Shown one piece after another: positions 1 through 6,286 of a stretch of DNA of 7,120 nucleotides. The stretch comes from Bacteroidota bacterium. Its GTDB lineage: Bacteria; Bacteroidota; Bacteroidia; Flavobacteriales; Flavobacteriaceae. The position numbers were made by a program, and so were the translations under genes. The stretch spans positions 1 to 7,120 of the forward strand of contig JAJRSY010000283.1 in NCBI GenBank assembly GCA_024278565.1, given 5' to 3'. How positions within the stretch are numbered: position 1 is the first letter of the stretch; each line of letters starts with the position of its first letter. The notes below the pieces were generated by a model, which saw only the letters and a list, made by a program, of their open reading frames with translations, did not search any database and was not told the DNA's origin.

Positions 1-2
1 AT

Positions 3-44
3 GTATCAAAAATCAATATTGAAGGGGTGAGGGAGGGTCGGTAG
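3..44 (+). CDS. thrB: Possible C-terminal tail of homoserine kinase (partial, runs off left edge)
   Basis: The frame beginning at base 3 is open from the left edge and reads VSKINIEGVREGR before a TAG stop at 42-44. A tail with a V-x-x-I-N-x-E-G-V pattern resembles, from memory, the end of Bacteroidota homoserine kinases, and thrB usually lies directly upstream of thrC in this phylum (thrA-thrB-thrC). If right, the protein phosphorylates homoserine to give the substrate of the ThrC encoded next. The stop codon lies inside the first unit of the heptamer array at 40-67, so the array appears to have overwritten or extended the native end. Only 13 residues are visible, so the identity is an inference from gene order and a short match, and the stretch could be chance. 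Confidence 0.35.
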   Translation, partial: VSKINIEGVREGR

Positions 45-67
45 TCGGTAGTCAGTAGTCAGTAGTC
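40..67. repeat. Heptanucleotide tandem array, four units, GTAGTC type
   Basis: Four perfect head-to-tail 7-mers are seen: GGTAGTC at 40-46 and 47-53, then AGTAGTC at 54-60 and 61-67. A diverged unit (GAGGGTC) precedes them at 33-39. The array at 4735-4820 has the same layout, with two GG units followed by AG units, but has A in place of T at the sixth position. The array sits at the 3' end of the presumed thrB reading frame. Slippage-prone arrays of this type probably vary in copy number between strains. Confidence 0.85.
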
Positions 68-97
68 AAATTTAATATTTTCAAATCAACAAATTAG

Positions 98-151
98 CAC
101 ATTTATGCATTATTAAATTCTCACATTGATACATTTTCACATTAACACATT
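98..151. repeat. Degenerate CACATT-word repeat upstream of thrC
   Basis: The hexamer CACATT occurs at 98-103, 122-127, 138-143 and 146-151, with partial copies (GCATT, ACATT) between. The spacing is irregular, at 8 to 24 bases. The stretch is AT-rich and contains no good Bacteroidota promoter. The nearest is TACATTTT at 130-137, a 7/8 fit to TAnnTTTG counting the free positions, with no -33 partner at the right distance. It is probably a low-complexity intergenic repeat, and thrC would then be read from an upstream operon promoter. Confidence 0.5.
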
Positions 152-157
152 AAAAAA

Positions 158-1459
158 TTGAAGTACTACAGCCTAAACAAACAAGCACCAAAAGCATCTT
201 TCAAAGAAGCCGTAATAAAGGGCATTGCACCCGACCGAGGTTTATATTTTCCTGAAAGCATCACCCCTTTGCCCCTTTCTTTTTTTGAAGGAATTGAAGA
301 CTTATCAAACCATGAAATCGCATTTAATGCAATTCATCAATTTGTGGGTGATGAAATACCCAATAACAAACTAAGAACCATATTGGCCAATGTACTTGAT
401 TTTGACTTCCCTGTTATAGAAATCGAGAACAATGTAGCGACCCTTGAACTTTTTCACGGCCCGACCATGGCCTTCAAAGATGTTGGTGCCCGTTTTATGG
501 CGCAATGTTTGGGCTATTTTTCAGAAAACGAAACGAGTACCAATGAGGTAACGGTGTTGGTAGCGACCTCAGGAGATACCGGGGGTGCGGTCGCCAATGG
601 TTTTTTGGGCGTCGATGGTGTAAAAGTGGTAATCCTCTACCCCAGCGGAAAGGTCAGTGATATTCAAGAACGTCAATTGACCACTTTAGGGCAGAACATT
701 ACAGCCCTGGAAGTAGACGGCACCTTTGATGATTGCCAAAAAATGGTCAAGACCGCTTTTTTAGATGAAAATCTATTACAAAGCATGCAGCTGACCTCTG
801 CCAACTCGATAAACGTTGCCCGTTGGCTGCCACAATTATTTTACTTTTTGTTTGCGTACAAGCAGACGAGATCACAAGGGAAAGAAATCGTGTTTGCGGT
901 ACCAAGCGGAAATTTTGGCAATATCTGTGCAGGGCTTATGGCACAGCGATTGGGTATGCCCGTCAAACATTTTATAGCAGCTACCAATGTAAATGATACG
1001 GTACCCGAATTTATGCGTACCCAAGAATACCGGCCCAAACCATCAACGCCGACCATCTCAAATGCCATGGATGTGGGTGATCCAAGCAACTTTATTCGTA
1101 TTCGGCACCTCTTCAAAGACAATTTTAAAGCATTGAATCAAAACTTTTCTTCCTATTCCTTTACCGATCAAGAGACTAAAGAAGCGATGTTGCAAATTCA
1201 TCAAAATAGTTCTTATTGTACCGACCCACATGGATCGGTTGGCTATTTGGGATTAAAAAAATACCAAGAAACGCATCTCGATTACTATGGAATTTTTCTT
1301 GAAACCGCACATCCCGTAAAATTTTTGAATGTTGTGGAAGAGACCATTGGCACCACCTTGGAAATTCCACCACAAATTCAGAAAGTAATGGGAAAAGAGA
1401 AAAAATCCATCCCTATAAGAACTTATGAAAATCTCAAAGGTTTCCTATTAGGCAACTAA
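158..1459 (+). CDS. thrC: Threonine synthase
   Basis: This PLP enzyme converts O-phospho-L-homoserine and water to L-threonine and phosphate, the last step of threonine synthesis in the cytoplasm. At 433 aa it is close to the usual length of about 430. The N-terminal cap (about 1-90, with the RGLYFPE stretch) precedes the fold type II PLP core. HGPTMAFKD carries the Schiff-base lysine K107, and TSGDTGG at 137-143 is the phosphate-binding loop. AVPSGNFGN is a further conserved core segment. The start is TTG at 158: an in-frame TAA lies at 143-145, there is no ATG between, and the MKYYSLN opening fits flavobacterial ThrC proteins. No Shine-Dalgarno sequence is visible, as is normal for Bacteroidota. 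The putative thrB tail upstream suggests a thrABC operon. No lesion is seen. Identification is secure. Confidence 0.97.
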   Translation: MKYYSLNKQAPKASFKEAVIKGIAPDRGLYFPESITPLPLSFFEGIEDLSNHEIAFNAIHQFVGDEIPNNKLRTILANVLDFDFPVIEIENNVATLELFHGPTMAFKDVGARFMAQCLGYFSENETSTNEVTVLVATSGDTGGAVANGFLGVDGVKVVILYPSGKVSDIQERQLTTLGQNITALEVDGTFDDCQKMVKTAFLDENLLQSMQLTSANSINVARWLPQLFYFLFAYKQTRSQGKEIVFAVPSGNFGNICAGLMAQRLGMPVKHFIAATNVNDTVPEFMRTQEYRPKPSTPTISNAMDVGDPSNFIRIRHLFKDNFKALNQNFSSYSFTDQETKEAMLQIHQNSSYCTDPHGSVGYLGLKKYQETHLDYYGIFLETAHPVKFLNVVEETIGTTLEIPPQIQKVMGKEKKSIPIRTYENLKGFLLGN

Positions 1460-1488
1460 AATGGCTATAGAAGTGTTTGAACAAACCC

Positions 1489-1518
1489 TTCCCTCCTAAA
1501 AAGGAGGAACCGAGGGAA
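1489..1518. repeat. GC-rich hairpin downstream of thrC
   Basis: CCTCCT (1492-1497) and AGGAGG (1502-1507) form a 6-bp stem with an AAAA loop. A second nested pairing, TTCCCTC (1489-1495) with GAGGGAA (1512-1518), uses overlapping bases. It lies 30 bases after the thrC stop, but no T-run follows, so a role as intrinsic terminator is doubtful. It looks like a dispersed intergenic hairpin; a processing or RNA-stabilising role is possible but not shown. Confidence 0.55.
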
Positions 1519-1575
1519 ATGTAGCACTAGAAACCTGAAACTCAGTAAAAAAGTTTTAATGACACACCCCTTAAT

Positions 1576-1593
1576 CCCCTCTTACTAGAGGGG
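1576..1593. repeat. Second GC-rich hairpin in the thrC-gcvT gap
   Basis: CCCCTCT (1576-1582) pairs perfectly with AGAGGGG (1587-1593) across a TACT loop, which is a 7-bp stem. It is flanked by ACACCCCTTAAT before and GAAACTGTTGTGTTG after. No T-run follows on the + strand. It is similar in composition to the hairpin at 1489-1518 and is probably the same class of dispersed intergenic repeat. Confidence 0.55.
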
Positions 1594-1619
1594 GAAACTG
1601 TTGTGTTGAGGTGAAATCA

Positions 1620-1733
1620 TAAAACTAAACTCCTAAACTTAAAACCCGCAAACACCAAACGTGCACACCTGAAACCACAAACTCAAAACCAAACTCAAAC
1701 CTGCCTGCCGCTGGCATGGCTCAAACCTGCCTG
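1620..1733. repeat. Degenerate AAACYN-word tract with a duplicated CTCAAACCTGCCTG
   Basis: From about 1620 to 1700 the sequence is a loose series of words such as AAACT, AAACC and CAAAC. It ends in a perfect 14-base direct repeat, CTCAAACCTGCCTG, at 1694-1707 and 1720-1733. Between the copies is a damaged CTGCC/GGCA palindrome (around 1705-1715), a relative of the CCTGCCTG palindromes elsewhere in the window. Together with the two hairpins this accounts for most of the 357-base gap between thrC and gcvT, and no gene is visible there. Confidence 0.55.
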
Positions 1734-1765
1734 TAAATAGTACAAAAAACTATATTTATAACCCG

Positions 1766-1796
1766 TATGTTATCCTCAGATTATTCAATAGCTTTG
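1766..1796 (+). promoter_or_regulatory. Probable sigma-A promoter of gcvT
   Basis: TAGCTTTG at 1789-1796 is a perfect match to the Bacteroidota -7 element TAnnTTTG. TATG at 1766-1769 fits the -33 element TTTG at three of four bases with exactly 19 bases between. A start near 1802 would leave a leader of about 15 bases before the gcvT ATG, too short for a glycine riboswitch. It probably drives gcvT and the SDR gene behind it. The call rests on consensus match only. Confidence 0.65.
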
Positions 1797-1816
1797 TAGA
1801 ACGAAAACTCCGTACT

Positions 1817-2902
1817 ATGAAAAATACTGCCTTAACAAAAACCCACGAGGCCCTTGGGGCGAAATTGGTACCCTTCGCTGGCTATAATATGCCCGTTTCT
1901 TATGAGGGTGTCAATAGTGAACATGAAACCGTTCGCAACGGGGTGGGCGTTTTTGACGTTTCGCATATGGGTGAATTTTTAATCAGTGGTCCCAATGCAT
2001 TGGCCTTGATACAAAAAGTCACTTCGAACGATGCCAGTAAATTGACCGTGGGCAAAGCTCAATATAGTTGTCTGCCGAACGAAACAGGTGGTATCGTCGA
2101 TGACCTTATCGTGTATCGCATCAAAGAAGAACGCTATTTATTGGTGGTCAATGCTTCTAACATCGAAAAAGATTGGAACCATATTTCAAAATACAACGCT
2201 GATTTTAATGCTGAAATGAGAAATATTTCAGAGGGTTTTTCTCTTTTGGCCATTCAAGGCCCGAAAGCCATAGCAGCAATGCAAAGTTTGACCTCTGTAG
2301 ATTTGGCAAGTATCAAATTTTATAATTTTGTGGTGGGTGGTTTTGCGGGTATCGATCATGTCATTATTTCGGCAACCGGTTATACCGGTTCTGGCGGATT
2401 CGAAATCTACTGCAAGAATGACGAAGTACAACAAATCTGGGACAAGGTTTTTGAAGCAGGTGCCGACTACGGAATCAAACCCATTGGCTTGGCAGCCCGT
2501 GATACCCTTCGTTTAGAAATGGGCTACTGCCTCTATGGCAACGACATCAATGACAAAACCTCACCTTTCGAGGCTGGTTTGGGGTGGATTACAAAATTCA
2601 CCAAAGGTTTTGTGAATAGCGAGGCTTTGGCAAAAGAAAAAGAGCATGGCCTAAAACGCAAACTGATCGCTTTTGAATTAGATGATAGGGGTATTCCCCG
2701 ACACGATTATGATATTGTGGATTCTCAGGGAAAGAAGATAGGCATCGTTACCTCTGGCACTATGTCACCATCAATGGGCAAGGGTATTGGCTTAGGTTAC
2801 GTTCCAAAGGTTTTTTCGGATGTGGGAAGCAAAATACACATTCAAATACGTAAAAAAACAGTTTCTGCGACTGTTGTAAAGCTTCCCTTTTATAAAGGAT
2901 AA
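1817..2902 (+). CDS. gcvT: Aminomethyltransferase (glycine cleavage system T protein)
   Basis: T protein transfers the methylene group of the aminomethyl-lipoyl H protein to tetrahydrofolate, releasing ammonia and giving 5,10-methylene-THF. It acts in the cytoplasm with the P, H and L proteins, which are not in this window. The 361 aa match the usual 360-370. Visible hallmarks are the opening ALTKTHEALGAK, VFDVSHMGE, GGIVDDL with the catalytic aspartate at D96 (neighbour D95), GYTGSGGFEIY, and ARDTLRLEMG at 227-236, followed by the C-terminal barrel with GIVTSGTMSPS. The ATG follows a well-matched promoter by about 15 bases. The SDR gene begins 8 bases after the stop, so the two are very probably cotranscribed. 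No defects are seen. Confidence 0.97.
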   Translation: MKNTALTKTHEALGAKLVPFAGYNMPVSYEGVNSEHETVRNGVGVFDVSHMGEFLISGPNALALIQKVTSNDASKLTVGKAQYSCLPNETGGIVDDLIVYRIKEERYLLVVNASNIEKDWNHISKYNADFNAEMRNISEGFSLLAIQGPKAIAAMQSLTSVDLASIKFYNFVVGGFAGIDHVIISATGYTGSGGFEIYCKNDEVQQIWDKVFEAGADYGIKPIGLAARDTLRLEMGYCLYGNDINDKTSPFEAGLGWITKFTKGFVNSEALAKEKEHGLKRKLIAFELDDRGIPRHDYDIVDSQGKKIGIVTSGTMSPSMGKGIGLGYVPKVFSDVGSKIHIQIRKKTVSATVVKLPFYKG

Positions 2903-2910
2903 AAATTACA

Positions 2911-3759
2911 ATGGCGAAAAGAAAGGGAAGGATGGATGAAGGAGGGAAAAAAATTCTCATTTTGGGGGCAAGTGGTTTCTTGGGCAATGCCATCTACAAA
3001 GAACTCTGCAATTATTTTGATACCTATGGCACCTATTTTTCAGCCAGAAAGTCTTTTGAGGGCAACCAACAGTTTATCAGGTACGATCTGCAAGAGGATG
3101 ATATTTTCCAAGTACTTGAAAAAGTCGCTCCGCACATTATTATATCGGCGGTTCAAGGAAATTTCAGTGCTCAGGTACAGGCGCACCAGCACATGGTCGA
3201 ATACATCTCTAAAAACAACTGCAAGCTGTATTTCCTTTCGTCAGCAAATGTATTTGACGCTTATAGCAAATACCCATCATATGAACATGACAAAACCCTT
3301 TCAGAAAGTGTCTACGGTCGGCTAAAGATTAAGATTGAAAACATGCTTCTACGATTGCCCAAAGAAAAGATGGGCATTTTACGCATACCCATGGTTTTCG
3401 GCAACGGATCTCCACGTATAAAAGAACTGAAAAAATTTATTTTGGAAAACGAGCCTGTTGAGGTTTTTCCGAACCTGATACTCAATGTAACCAATGATGA
3501 TAAACTTACCCAGCAGATTCACTACCTTATCAATCATAATAAAAATGGTATTTACCATTTGGGAAGCCGAGATCTTATACACCATGAAGATCTAATCAAA
3601 GAGATTGTAGAGCGCATCGGAAACTTCAACCCCATTTACAAAAGGGTGTTTGCCACCAATGAAGAACGCTATCTTGCCGTATTGCCAAAAATCAATAAAC
3701 TGCCCAAAAATCTGCAACTAAGCTACCAAGAGGTCATAGACCATCATGTTTTGGGTTAG
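2911..3759 (+). CDS. RmlD-like extended SDR (NAD(P)-dependent sugar-nucleotide oxidoreductase family)
   Basis: The protein is a 282-aa Rossmann-fold enzyme of the extended short-chain dehydrogenase group. KKILILGASGFLG gives the dinucleotide-binding loop (G19, G22, G25). Serines 110-111 lie in the strand FLSSANVF, and Y135-x-x-x-K139 in VYGRLK is the catalytic pair, so an active enzyme is expected. RIPMVFGNG (158-166) and the C-terminal part resemble the substrate lobe of dTDP-4-dehydrorhamnose reductases (RmlD). No rhamnose or polysaccharide genes are nearby, so the substrate is unknown. The first ATG (2911) gives a basic lead MAKRKGR; the ATG at 2932 would start seven residues later, just ahead of the first strand, and is equally possible. 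Being 8 bases behind gcvT suggests cotranscription and perhaps a link to one-carbon metabolism, but that is inference. Confidence 0.85.
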   Translation: MAKRKGRMDEGGKKILILGASGFLGNAIYKELCNYFDTYGTYFSARKSFEGNQQFIRYDLQEDDIFQVLEKVAPHIIISAVQGNFSAQVQAHQHMVEYISKNNCKLYFLSSANVFDAYSKYPSYEHDKTLSESVYGRLKIKIENMLLRLPKEKMGILRIPMVFGNGSPRIKELKKFILENEPVEVFPNLILNVTNDDKLTQQIHYLINHNKNGIYHLGSRDLIHHEDLIKEIVERIGNFNPIYKRVFATNEERYLAVLPKINKLPKNLQLSYQEVIDHHVLG

Positions 3760-3884
3760 AACAAGAACGCTCTAGCTACTTTTTACAGTCGTTTTTACAA
3801 GGAACTTTTGTGACGAAGTAATCCGTTTGTCCTGTGTCAGATGTTTGATGAAAATCATATCATTGAACCATGCCTCGCAGTTTA

Positions 3885-3908
3885 CCTGCCGTATGGCAGG
3901 GCAGGCAG
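3885..3908. repeat. CCTGCC/GGCAGG palindromic repeat before yebC
   Basis: CCTGCC (3885-3890) and GGCAGG (3895-3900) pair around GTAT, and a further GCAGGCAG follows at 3901-3908. It belongs to the same CCTGCCTG / CAGGCAGG family seen at 4912-4921 plus 5085-5109, at 5544-5566, and as a half copy at 6731-6743. It is followed by three copies of TTTGAACTT(G/A) at 3910, 3922 and 3940. With the promoter this explains most of the 262-base gap before yebC; bases 3760-3880 show nothing recognisable. Confidence 0.7.
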
Positions 3909-3960
3909 TTTTGAACTTGGGTTTGAACTTGATTTTGATTTTGAACTTACCCCACCAACA

Positions 3961-3991
3961 CTTGCATCCACTTTAATTTTTGTTAAATTTG
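3961..3991 (+). promoter_or_regulatory. Probable sigma-A promoter of yebC
   Basis: TAAATTTG at 3984-3991 matches TAnnTTTG perfectly. CTTG at 3961-3964 fits TTTG at three of four positions with exactly 19 bases between, the same geometry as the gcvT promoter. Transcription would start near 3997, leaving a leader of about 25 bases. yebC can therefore be expressed apart from gcvT and the SDR gene. Confidence 0.65.
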
Positions 3992-4021
3992 TTTTTATTG
4001 AATGTTTAATACAGCATAGTT

Positions 4022-4732
4022 ATGGGAAGAGCTTTCGAATTTAGAAAAGCACGTAAAATGAAACGTTGGTCGGCCATGTCAAAAGCCTTTACCCGTATTG
4101 GTAAAGACATTGTAATGGCGGTCAAAGAAGGAGGTCCAGATCCGAACTCCAATTCACGTCTTCGTGCGGTCATTCAGAATGCCAAGTCGGTAAATATGCC
4201 GAAAGACAATGTGGAGCGAGCCATAAAAAGAGCGAGCGACAAAAGTTTAGGTGATTATAAAGAGGTCTTGTTCGAGGGTTATGGCCCCCACGGTATTGCT
4301 ATACTCATTGAAACCGCCACTGATAACAATACCCGAACCGTCGCCAACGTGCGCAGCTATTTCAATAAATTTGATGGTAATTTGGGCACCTCTGGATCGG
4401 TAGAGTTCATGTTCGACCATACCTGTAATTTCAGAATTGCGGCAGAAGGCCTAGATCCCGAAGAAATTGAGTTGGAATTTATTGATTACGGCGCTGAGGA
4501 AGTATTTGTAGATGATGATGGCATTTTGATCTACGCCCCCTTTGAGAGTTTCGGGACCATTCAAAAAGAACTGGAAAAGAGAGAAATAGAAATCCTGTCC
4601 TCAGGTTTTGAACGTATACCCCAAGTAACCAAGAAACTACTGGAAGAAGATGCCGCCGATGTGGAAAAACTACTAGAAAAGATCGAAGAAGATGATGATG
4701 TACAGAATGTGTACCATACGATGCAGGAGTGA
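4022..4732 (+). CDS. yebC: YebC/PmpR/TACO1-family protein (translation or transcription factor)
   Basis: The 236-aa product has the family's usual length of about 235-250 and its conserved blocks in order: MGRAFEFRKARK and KAFTRIGKDIVMAVKEGG, VNMPKDNVERAIKRA (57-71), FEGYGPHGIA (84-93), TATDNNTRTVANVR, GTSGSVEFMF (122-131), and an acidic C-terminal end. The family was first described as DNA-binding regulators (PmpR). Work on YebC and mitochondrial TACO1 instead supports ribosome-associated help in translating difficult, proline-rich stretches; which applies here cannot be read from sequence. The ATG is fixed by the conserved N-terminus and lies about 25 bases after a good promoter. A heptamer array starts two bases after the stop, and a terminator follows. 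No lesion is seen. The family call is secure, the exact role less so. Confidence 0.95.
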   Translation: MGRAFEFRKARKMKRWSAMSKAFTRIGKDIVMAVKEGGPDPNSNSRLRAVIQNAKSVNMPKDNVERAIKRASDKSLGDYKEVLFEGYGPHGIAILIETATDNNTRTVANVRSYFNKFDGNLGTSGSVEFMFDHTCNFRIAAEGLDPEEIELEFIDYGAEEVFVDDDGILIYAPFESFGTIQKELEKREIEILSSGFERIPQVTKKLLEEDAADVEKLLEKIEEDDDVQNVYHTMQE

Positions 4733-4734
4733 CC

Positions 4735-4820
<86 letters not shown>

Positions 4821-4845
4821 AATAAAAAAATAGAAATTAGAAATG

Positions 4846-4880
4846 AAAAAAGCGCTCTTAAATTAAGGACGCTTTTCTTA
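4846..4880 (+). terminator. Intrinsic terminator after yebC
   Basis: AAAAGCG (4848-4854) pairs with CGCTTTT (4870-4876), and the inner bases continue as TCTTAA/TTAAGGA with one mismatch and one wobble, giving a long nearly perfect hairpin. TTTTCTTATTA follows on the + strand, and an A-run (4846-4851) precedes it, so it could also work on the - strand. It would end yebC transcripts after the heptamer array and block - strand read-through from the decayed gene. Confidence 0.75.
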
Positions 4881-4921
4881 TTATAATAGTTCGATGAGTT
4901 TTTGTATATGGTGACCTGCCT

Positions 4922-5084
4922 CAGGGCAAAAGCATTTAAAAATTTTGAACTAAACAATCGTTGATTTTTAGGTGAAATAGGGTGGTTTTTTCTTGAAATG
5001 TTATTGTCAATTACAATTTTTGGTCAAAAGAAAGCGAATTGAGGCTACTTTATACATATTAAGAAGTTAAATGCTTTTGCCCTG
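4922..5084. mobile_element. 163-bp MITE-like element with 18-bp terminal inverted repeats
   Basis: CAGGGCAAAAGCATTTAA at 4922-4939 is repeated as its exact reverse complement at 5067-5084. The flanks are a perfect 10-base direct repeat, TGACCTGCCT, at 4912-4921 and 5085-5094, the expected target duplication. The interior of 127 bases is AT-rich and has no coding sequence, so it must be moved by a transposase encoded elsewhere. A 10-base duplication is within the range known for IS4-type DD(E/D) transposases, but the family of the parent element is inferred only from that length. Removing the element and one flank copy rebuilds a palindromic repeat (see 5087-5109). Perfect inverted repeats and duplication argue for a fairly recent insertion. 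Confidence 0.88.
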
Positions 5085-5086
5085 TG

Positions 5087-5109
5087 ACCTGCCTGCCGGA
5101 CAGGCAGGT
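5087..5109. repeat. CCTGCCTG palindrome used as target by the 163-bp element
   Basis: ACCTGCCTG (5087-5095) pairs perfectly with CAGGCAGGT (5101-5109) across CCGGA, a 9-bp stem. Its left arm begins inside the 10-base target duplication, and the other duplicate copy is at 4912-4921, so the element at 4922-5084 entered at the left arm of this palindrome. The palindrome is a dispersed repeat in this window, with relatives at 1694-1733, 3885-3908, 5544-5566 and 6731-6743. Confidence 0.85.
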
Positions 5110-5198
5110 TTTCAGAATTTTAATTCATAATTCAGCATTCAAAATTCAAAATTACACGAAGTGTTGTTATTATGTACTTTGTAAGATGTTGTAATCGT
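5110..5198. other. AT-rich spacer with AATTC/ATTCA words
   Basis: Between the palindrome and the stop codon of the decayed - strand gene lies an AT-rich stretch with repeated ATTCA/AATTC words at about 5115-5153. This low-complexity type is common in flavobacterial intergenic DNA. A weak ACAC-TTC-GTGT hairpin at 5154-5164 lies 3' of the decayed gene on the - strand but is too short to call a terminator. Confidence 0.4.
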
Positions 5199-5413
5199 CT
5201 ATTTCTTGATCACCATCTGCTTTTGGTATTGCTTGCCTGTGGCATCTTGCGATGTGATGAAGTAGGTGCCTGGTGATAGGTTGTTTACATCTAATAAATA
5301 AGTGCCATCAACTGATACCTCAGTGCTGTTATAGGTTTTTACCAGTCTGCCCATTACATCGAATATTTTTATCTGGATCAATTCGACCGGTTTTTCAAAG
5401 CTCAGGGCCGTTG
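5199..5413 (-). other. Severed second half of the T9SS type A sorting domain
   Basis: On the - strand this piece reads ISTALSFEKPVELIQ, then IKIFDVMGRLVKTYN, VDGTYLLDVNNLSPGTYFI and QMVIKK before the stop at 5199-5201. It has the pattern of the TIGR04183 family: a glycine-arginine turn, LSPGTYF, and a basic last strand. It is separated from the SPNPAK start of the domain by the element at 5418-5596 and from it by a stop codon inside that element, so it can no longer direct secretion of the fragment upstream. Confidence 0.85.
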
Positions 5414-5417
5414 ATAT

Positions 5418-5596
5418 ACTCCTTCCACTTTAAAATTCGGAAGAATACGGGCAGTCTATTTTTTCGGCGAGCAAGGCAAAATTTTTCGGCATAGCCGTAG
5501 CTACGACGATAAATTTTAACGCCGATCGGCGGAAAAAGAGCAAGCCTGCCTGCCGGCGAGGCAGGCGGAAATTTCGGGTTTTAAAGTGGAAGGAGT
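5418..5596. mobile_element. 179-bp foldback MITE-like element inserted in the sorting domain
   Basis: ACTCCTTCCACTTTAAAA at 5418-5435 returns as its exact reverse complement at 5579-5596, flanked by ATAT at 5414-5417 and 5597-5600 as a 4-base target duplication. Because ATAT is self-complementary, the inverted repeat can also be read as 22 bases. Removing 183 bases (element plus one ATAT) gives SPNPAKISTALSFEKPVEL in an open frame, which rebuilds the sorting domain and fixes the borders. The interior folds back further: AAAATTT (5478-5484) pairs with AAATTTT (5511-5517) around a palindrome CGTAGCTACG (5496-5505) near the midpoint. A CCTGCCTG palindrome is carried inside the right half. No transposase is encoded. 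I cannot name the parental family. Confidence 0.88.
5544..5566. repeat. CCTGCCTG palindrome carried inside the foldback element
   Basis: GCCTGCCT (5544-5551) pairs with AGGCAGGC (5559-5566) around GCCGGCG. It is the same dispersed family as at 3885-3908 and 5087-5109, here nested in a mobile element. It disturbs the otherwise symmetric fold of the element, so it was probably acquired by it later. Confidence 0.75.
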
Positions 5597-6107
5597 ATAT
5601 TTTCGCAGGATTGGGTGAAATACGCATCGTATTGCCATTTTTCTGTACGATAGACAATATAGGGTCGATCAACTCAAAGCCCACCGTAAGTGATGACCCC
5701 ATAACGCCTTTTAGACTATTTTTTGAATACGGAACGGCCTTGACCGCATACGAACCAACAACAAAATCATTGCCCTTATAATCACCGATCGGAAGATCTT
5801 GGTATAGCGCATAGGGCACTAAACTTTCTGTTCTTTCAGTACTTTGCGCACTGGTCAATGATAAGCGTACACTCTCAACACCTGCGGTGGTATTGGTGCG
5901 AATATCTAAATGTATGGTCGGCAGTGTATTTATATCGATAACCATTCCTTCTTCGATCTGAAAAAGATCTTCGTTTGTATCGGCGTTGACCAAGGTGAAA
6001 TCGGTAACGACCAGTATTTCCGGTTCTTCTATCGCTACCTCAACGGTAACTATCCAATCTGAGACAGCACCATCTTGGGCGGTTACGGTATAGACTATCG
6101 GATTCGT

Positions 6108-6110
6108 AAA
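6108..6110 (-). other. Frameshift lesion in the decayed surface-protein gene
   Basis: Before this site the - strand frame reads SPANGVEQD, but continues LRIR and a stop. Adding one T to the TTT run (AAA at 6108-6110 on the + strand) gives SPANGVEQDFTNPIVYTVT, the normal continuation of this Ig-like domain, in the frame that stays open down to the mobile element. A single-base loss in a short homopolymer is the simplest account; a sequencing error is possible at this one site. Confidence 0.8.
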
Positions 6111-6283
6111 TCTTGTTCCACTCCGTTTGCTGGACTCACCATAACATCTGCTGACACACCTATTGTGGGTATCAAAGCACTGACCTCTGTTCGAAAGGGA
6201 ACGCTTATCAATACCGTTTTAGCACTCAAATCAATAGTAGTTTCACCCGACTGCCCAGAAACAGAAAATACGGTAATATCGTT

Positions 6284-6286
6284 TTA
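6284..6286 (-). other. In-frame nonsense codon in the decayed surface-protein gene
   Basis: The HYR frame ends IISVNFNASM and TAA, and the very next codons in the same frame read NDITVFSVSGQSGETTID, the expected start of the following beta-sandwich domain. The stop therefore lies at a domain linker and is best read as a point mutation from a sense codon (for example CAA, AAA or GAA). Confidence 0.75.

Noticed and set aside
1489..1593. Intrinsic terminators for thrC
   Set aside because: The two hairpins are good stems, but neither is followed by a T-run on the + strand. They are listed as repeats instead.
1734..1816. Glycine riboswitch upstream of gcvT
   Set aside because: The promoter lies about 20 bases before the ATG, leaving no room for an aptamer, and no paired glycine-aptamer helices are visible.
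3841..4044. Open frame of 67 codons on the + strand before yebC
   Set aside because: It translates the palindrome and the TTTGAACTTG repeats, covers the yebC promoter and overlaps the yebC start in another frame. No domain is recognisable.
5430..5993. A 187-residue - strand protein taken as an intact gene
   Set aside because: Its last 50 or so residues come from the foldback element, and its start is inside the surface-protein domain directly after a frameshift. It is a fragment of the pseudogene.
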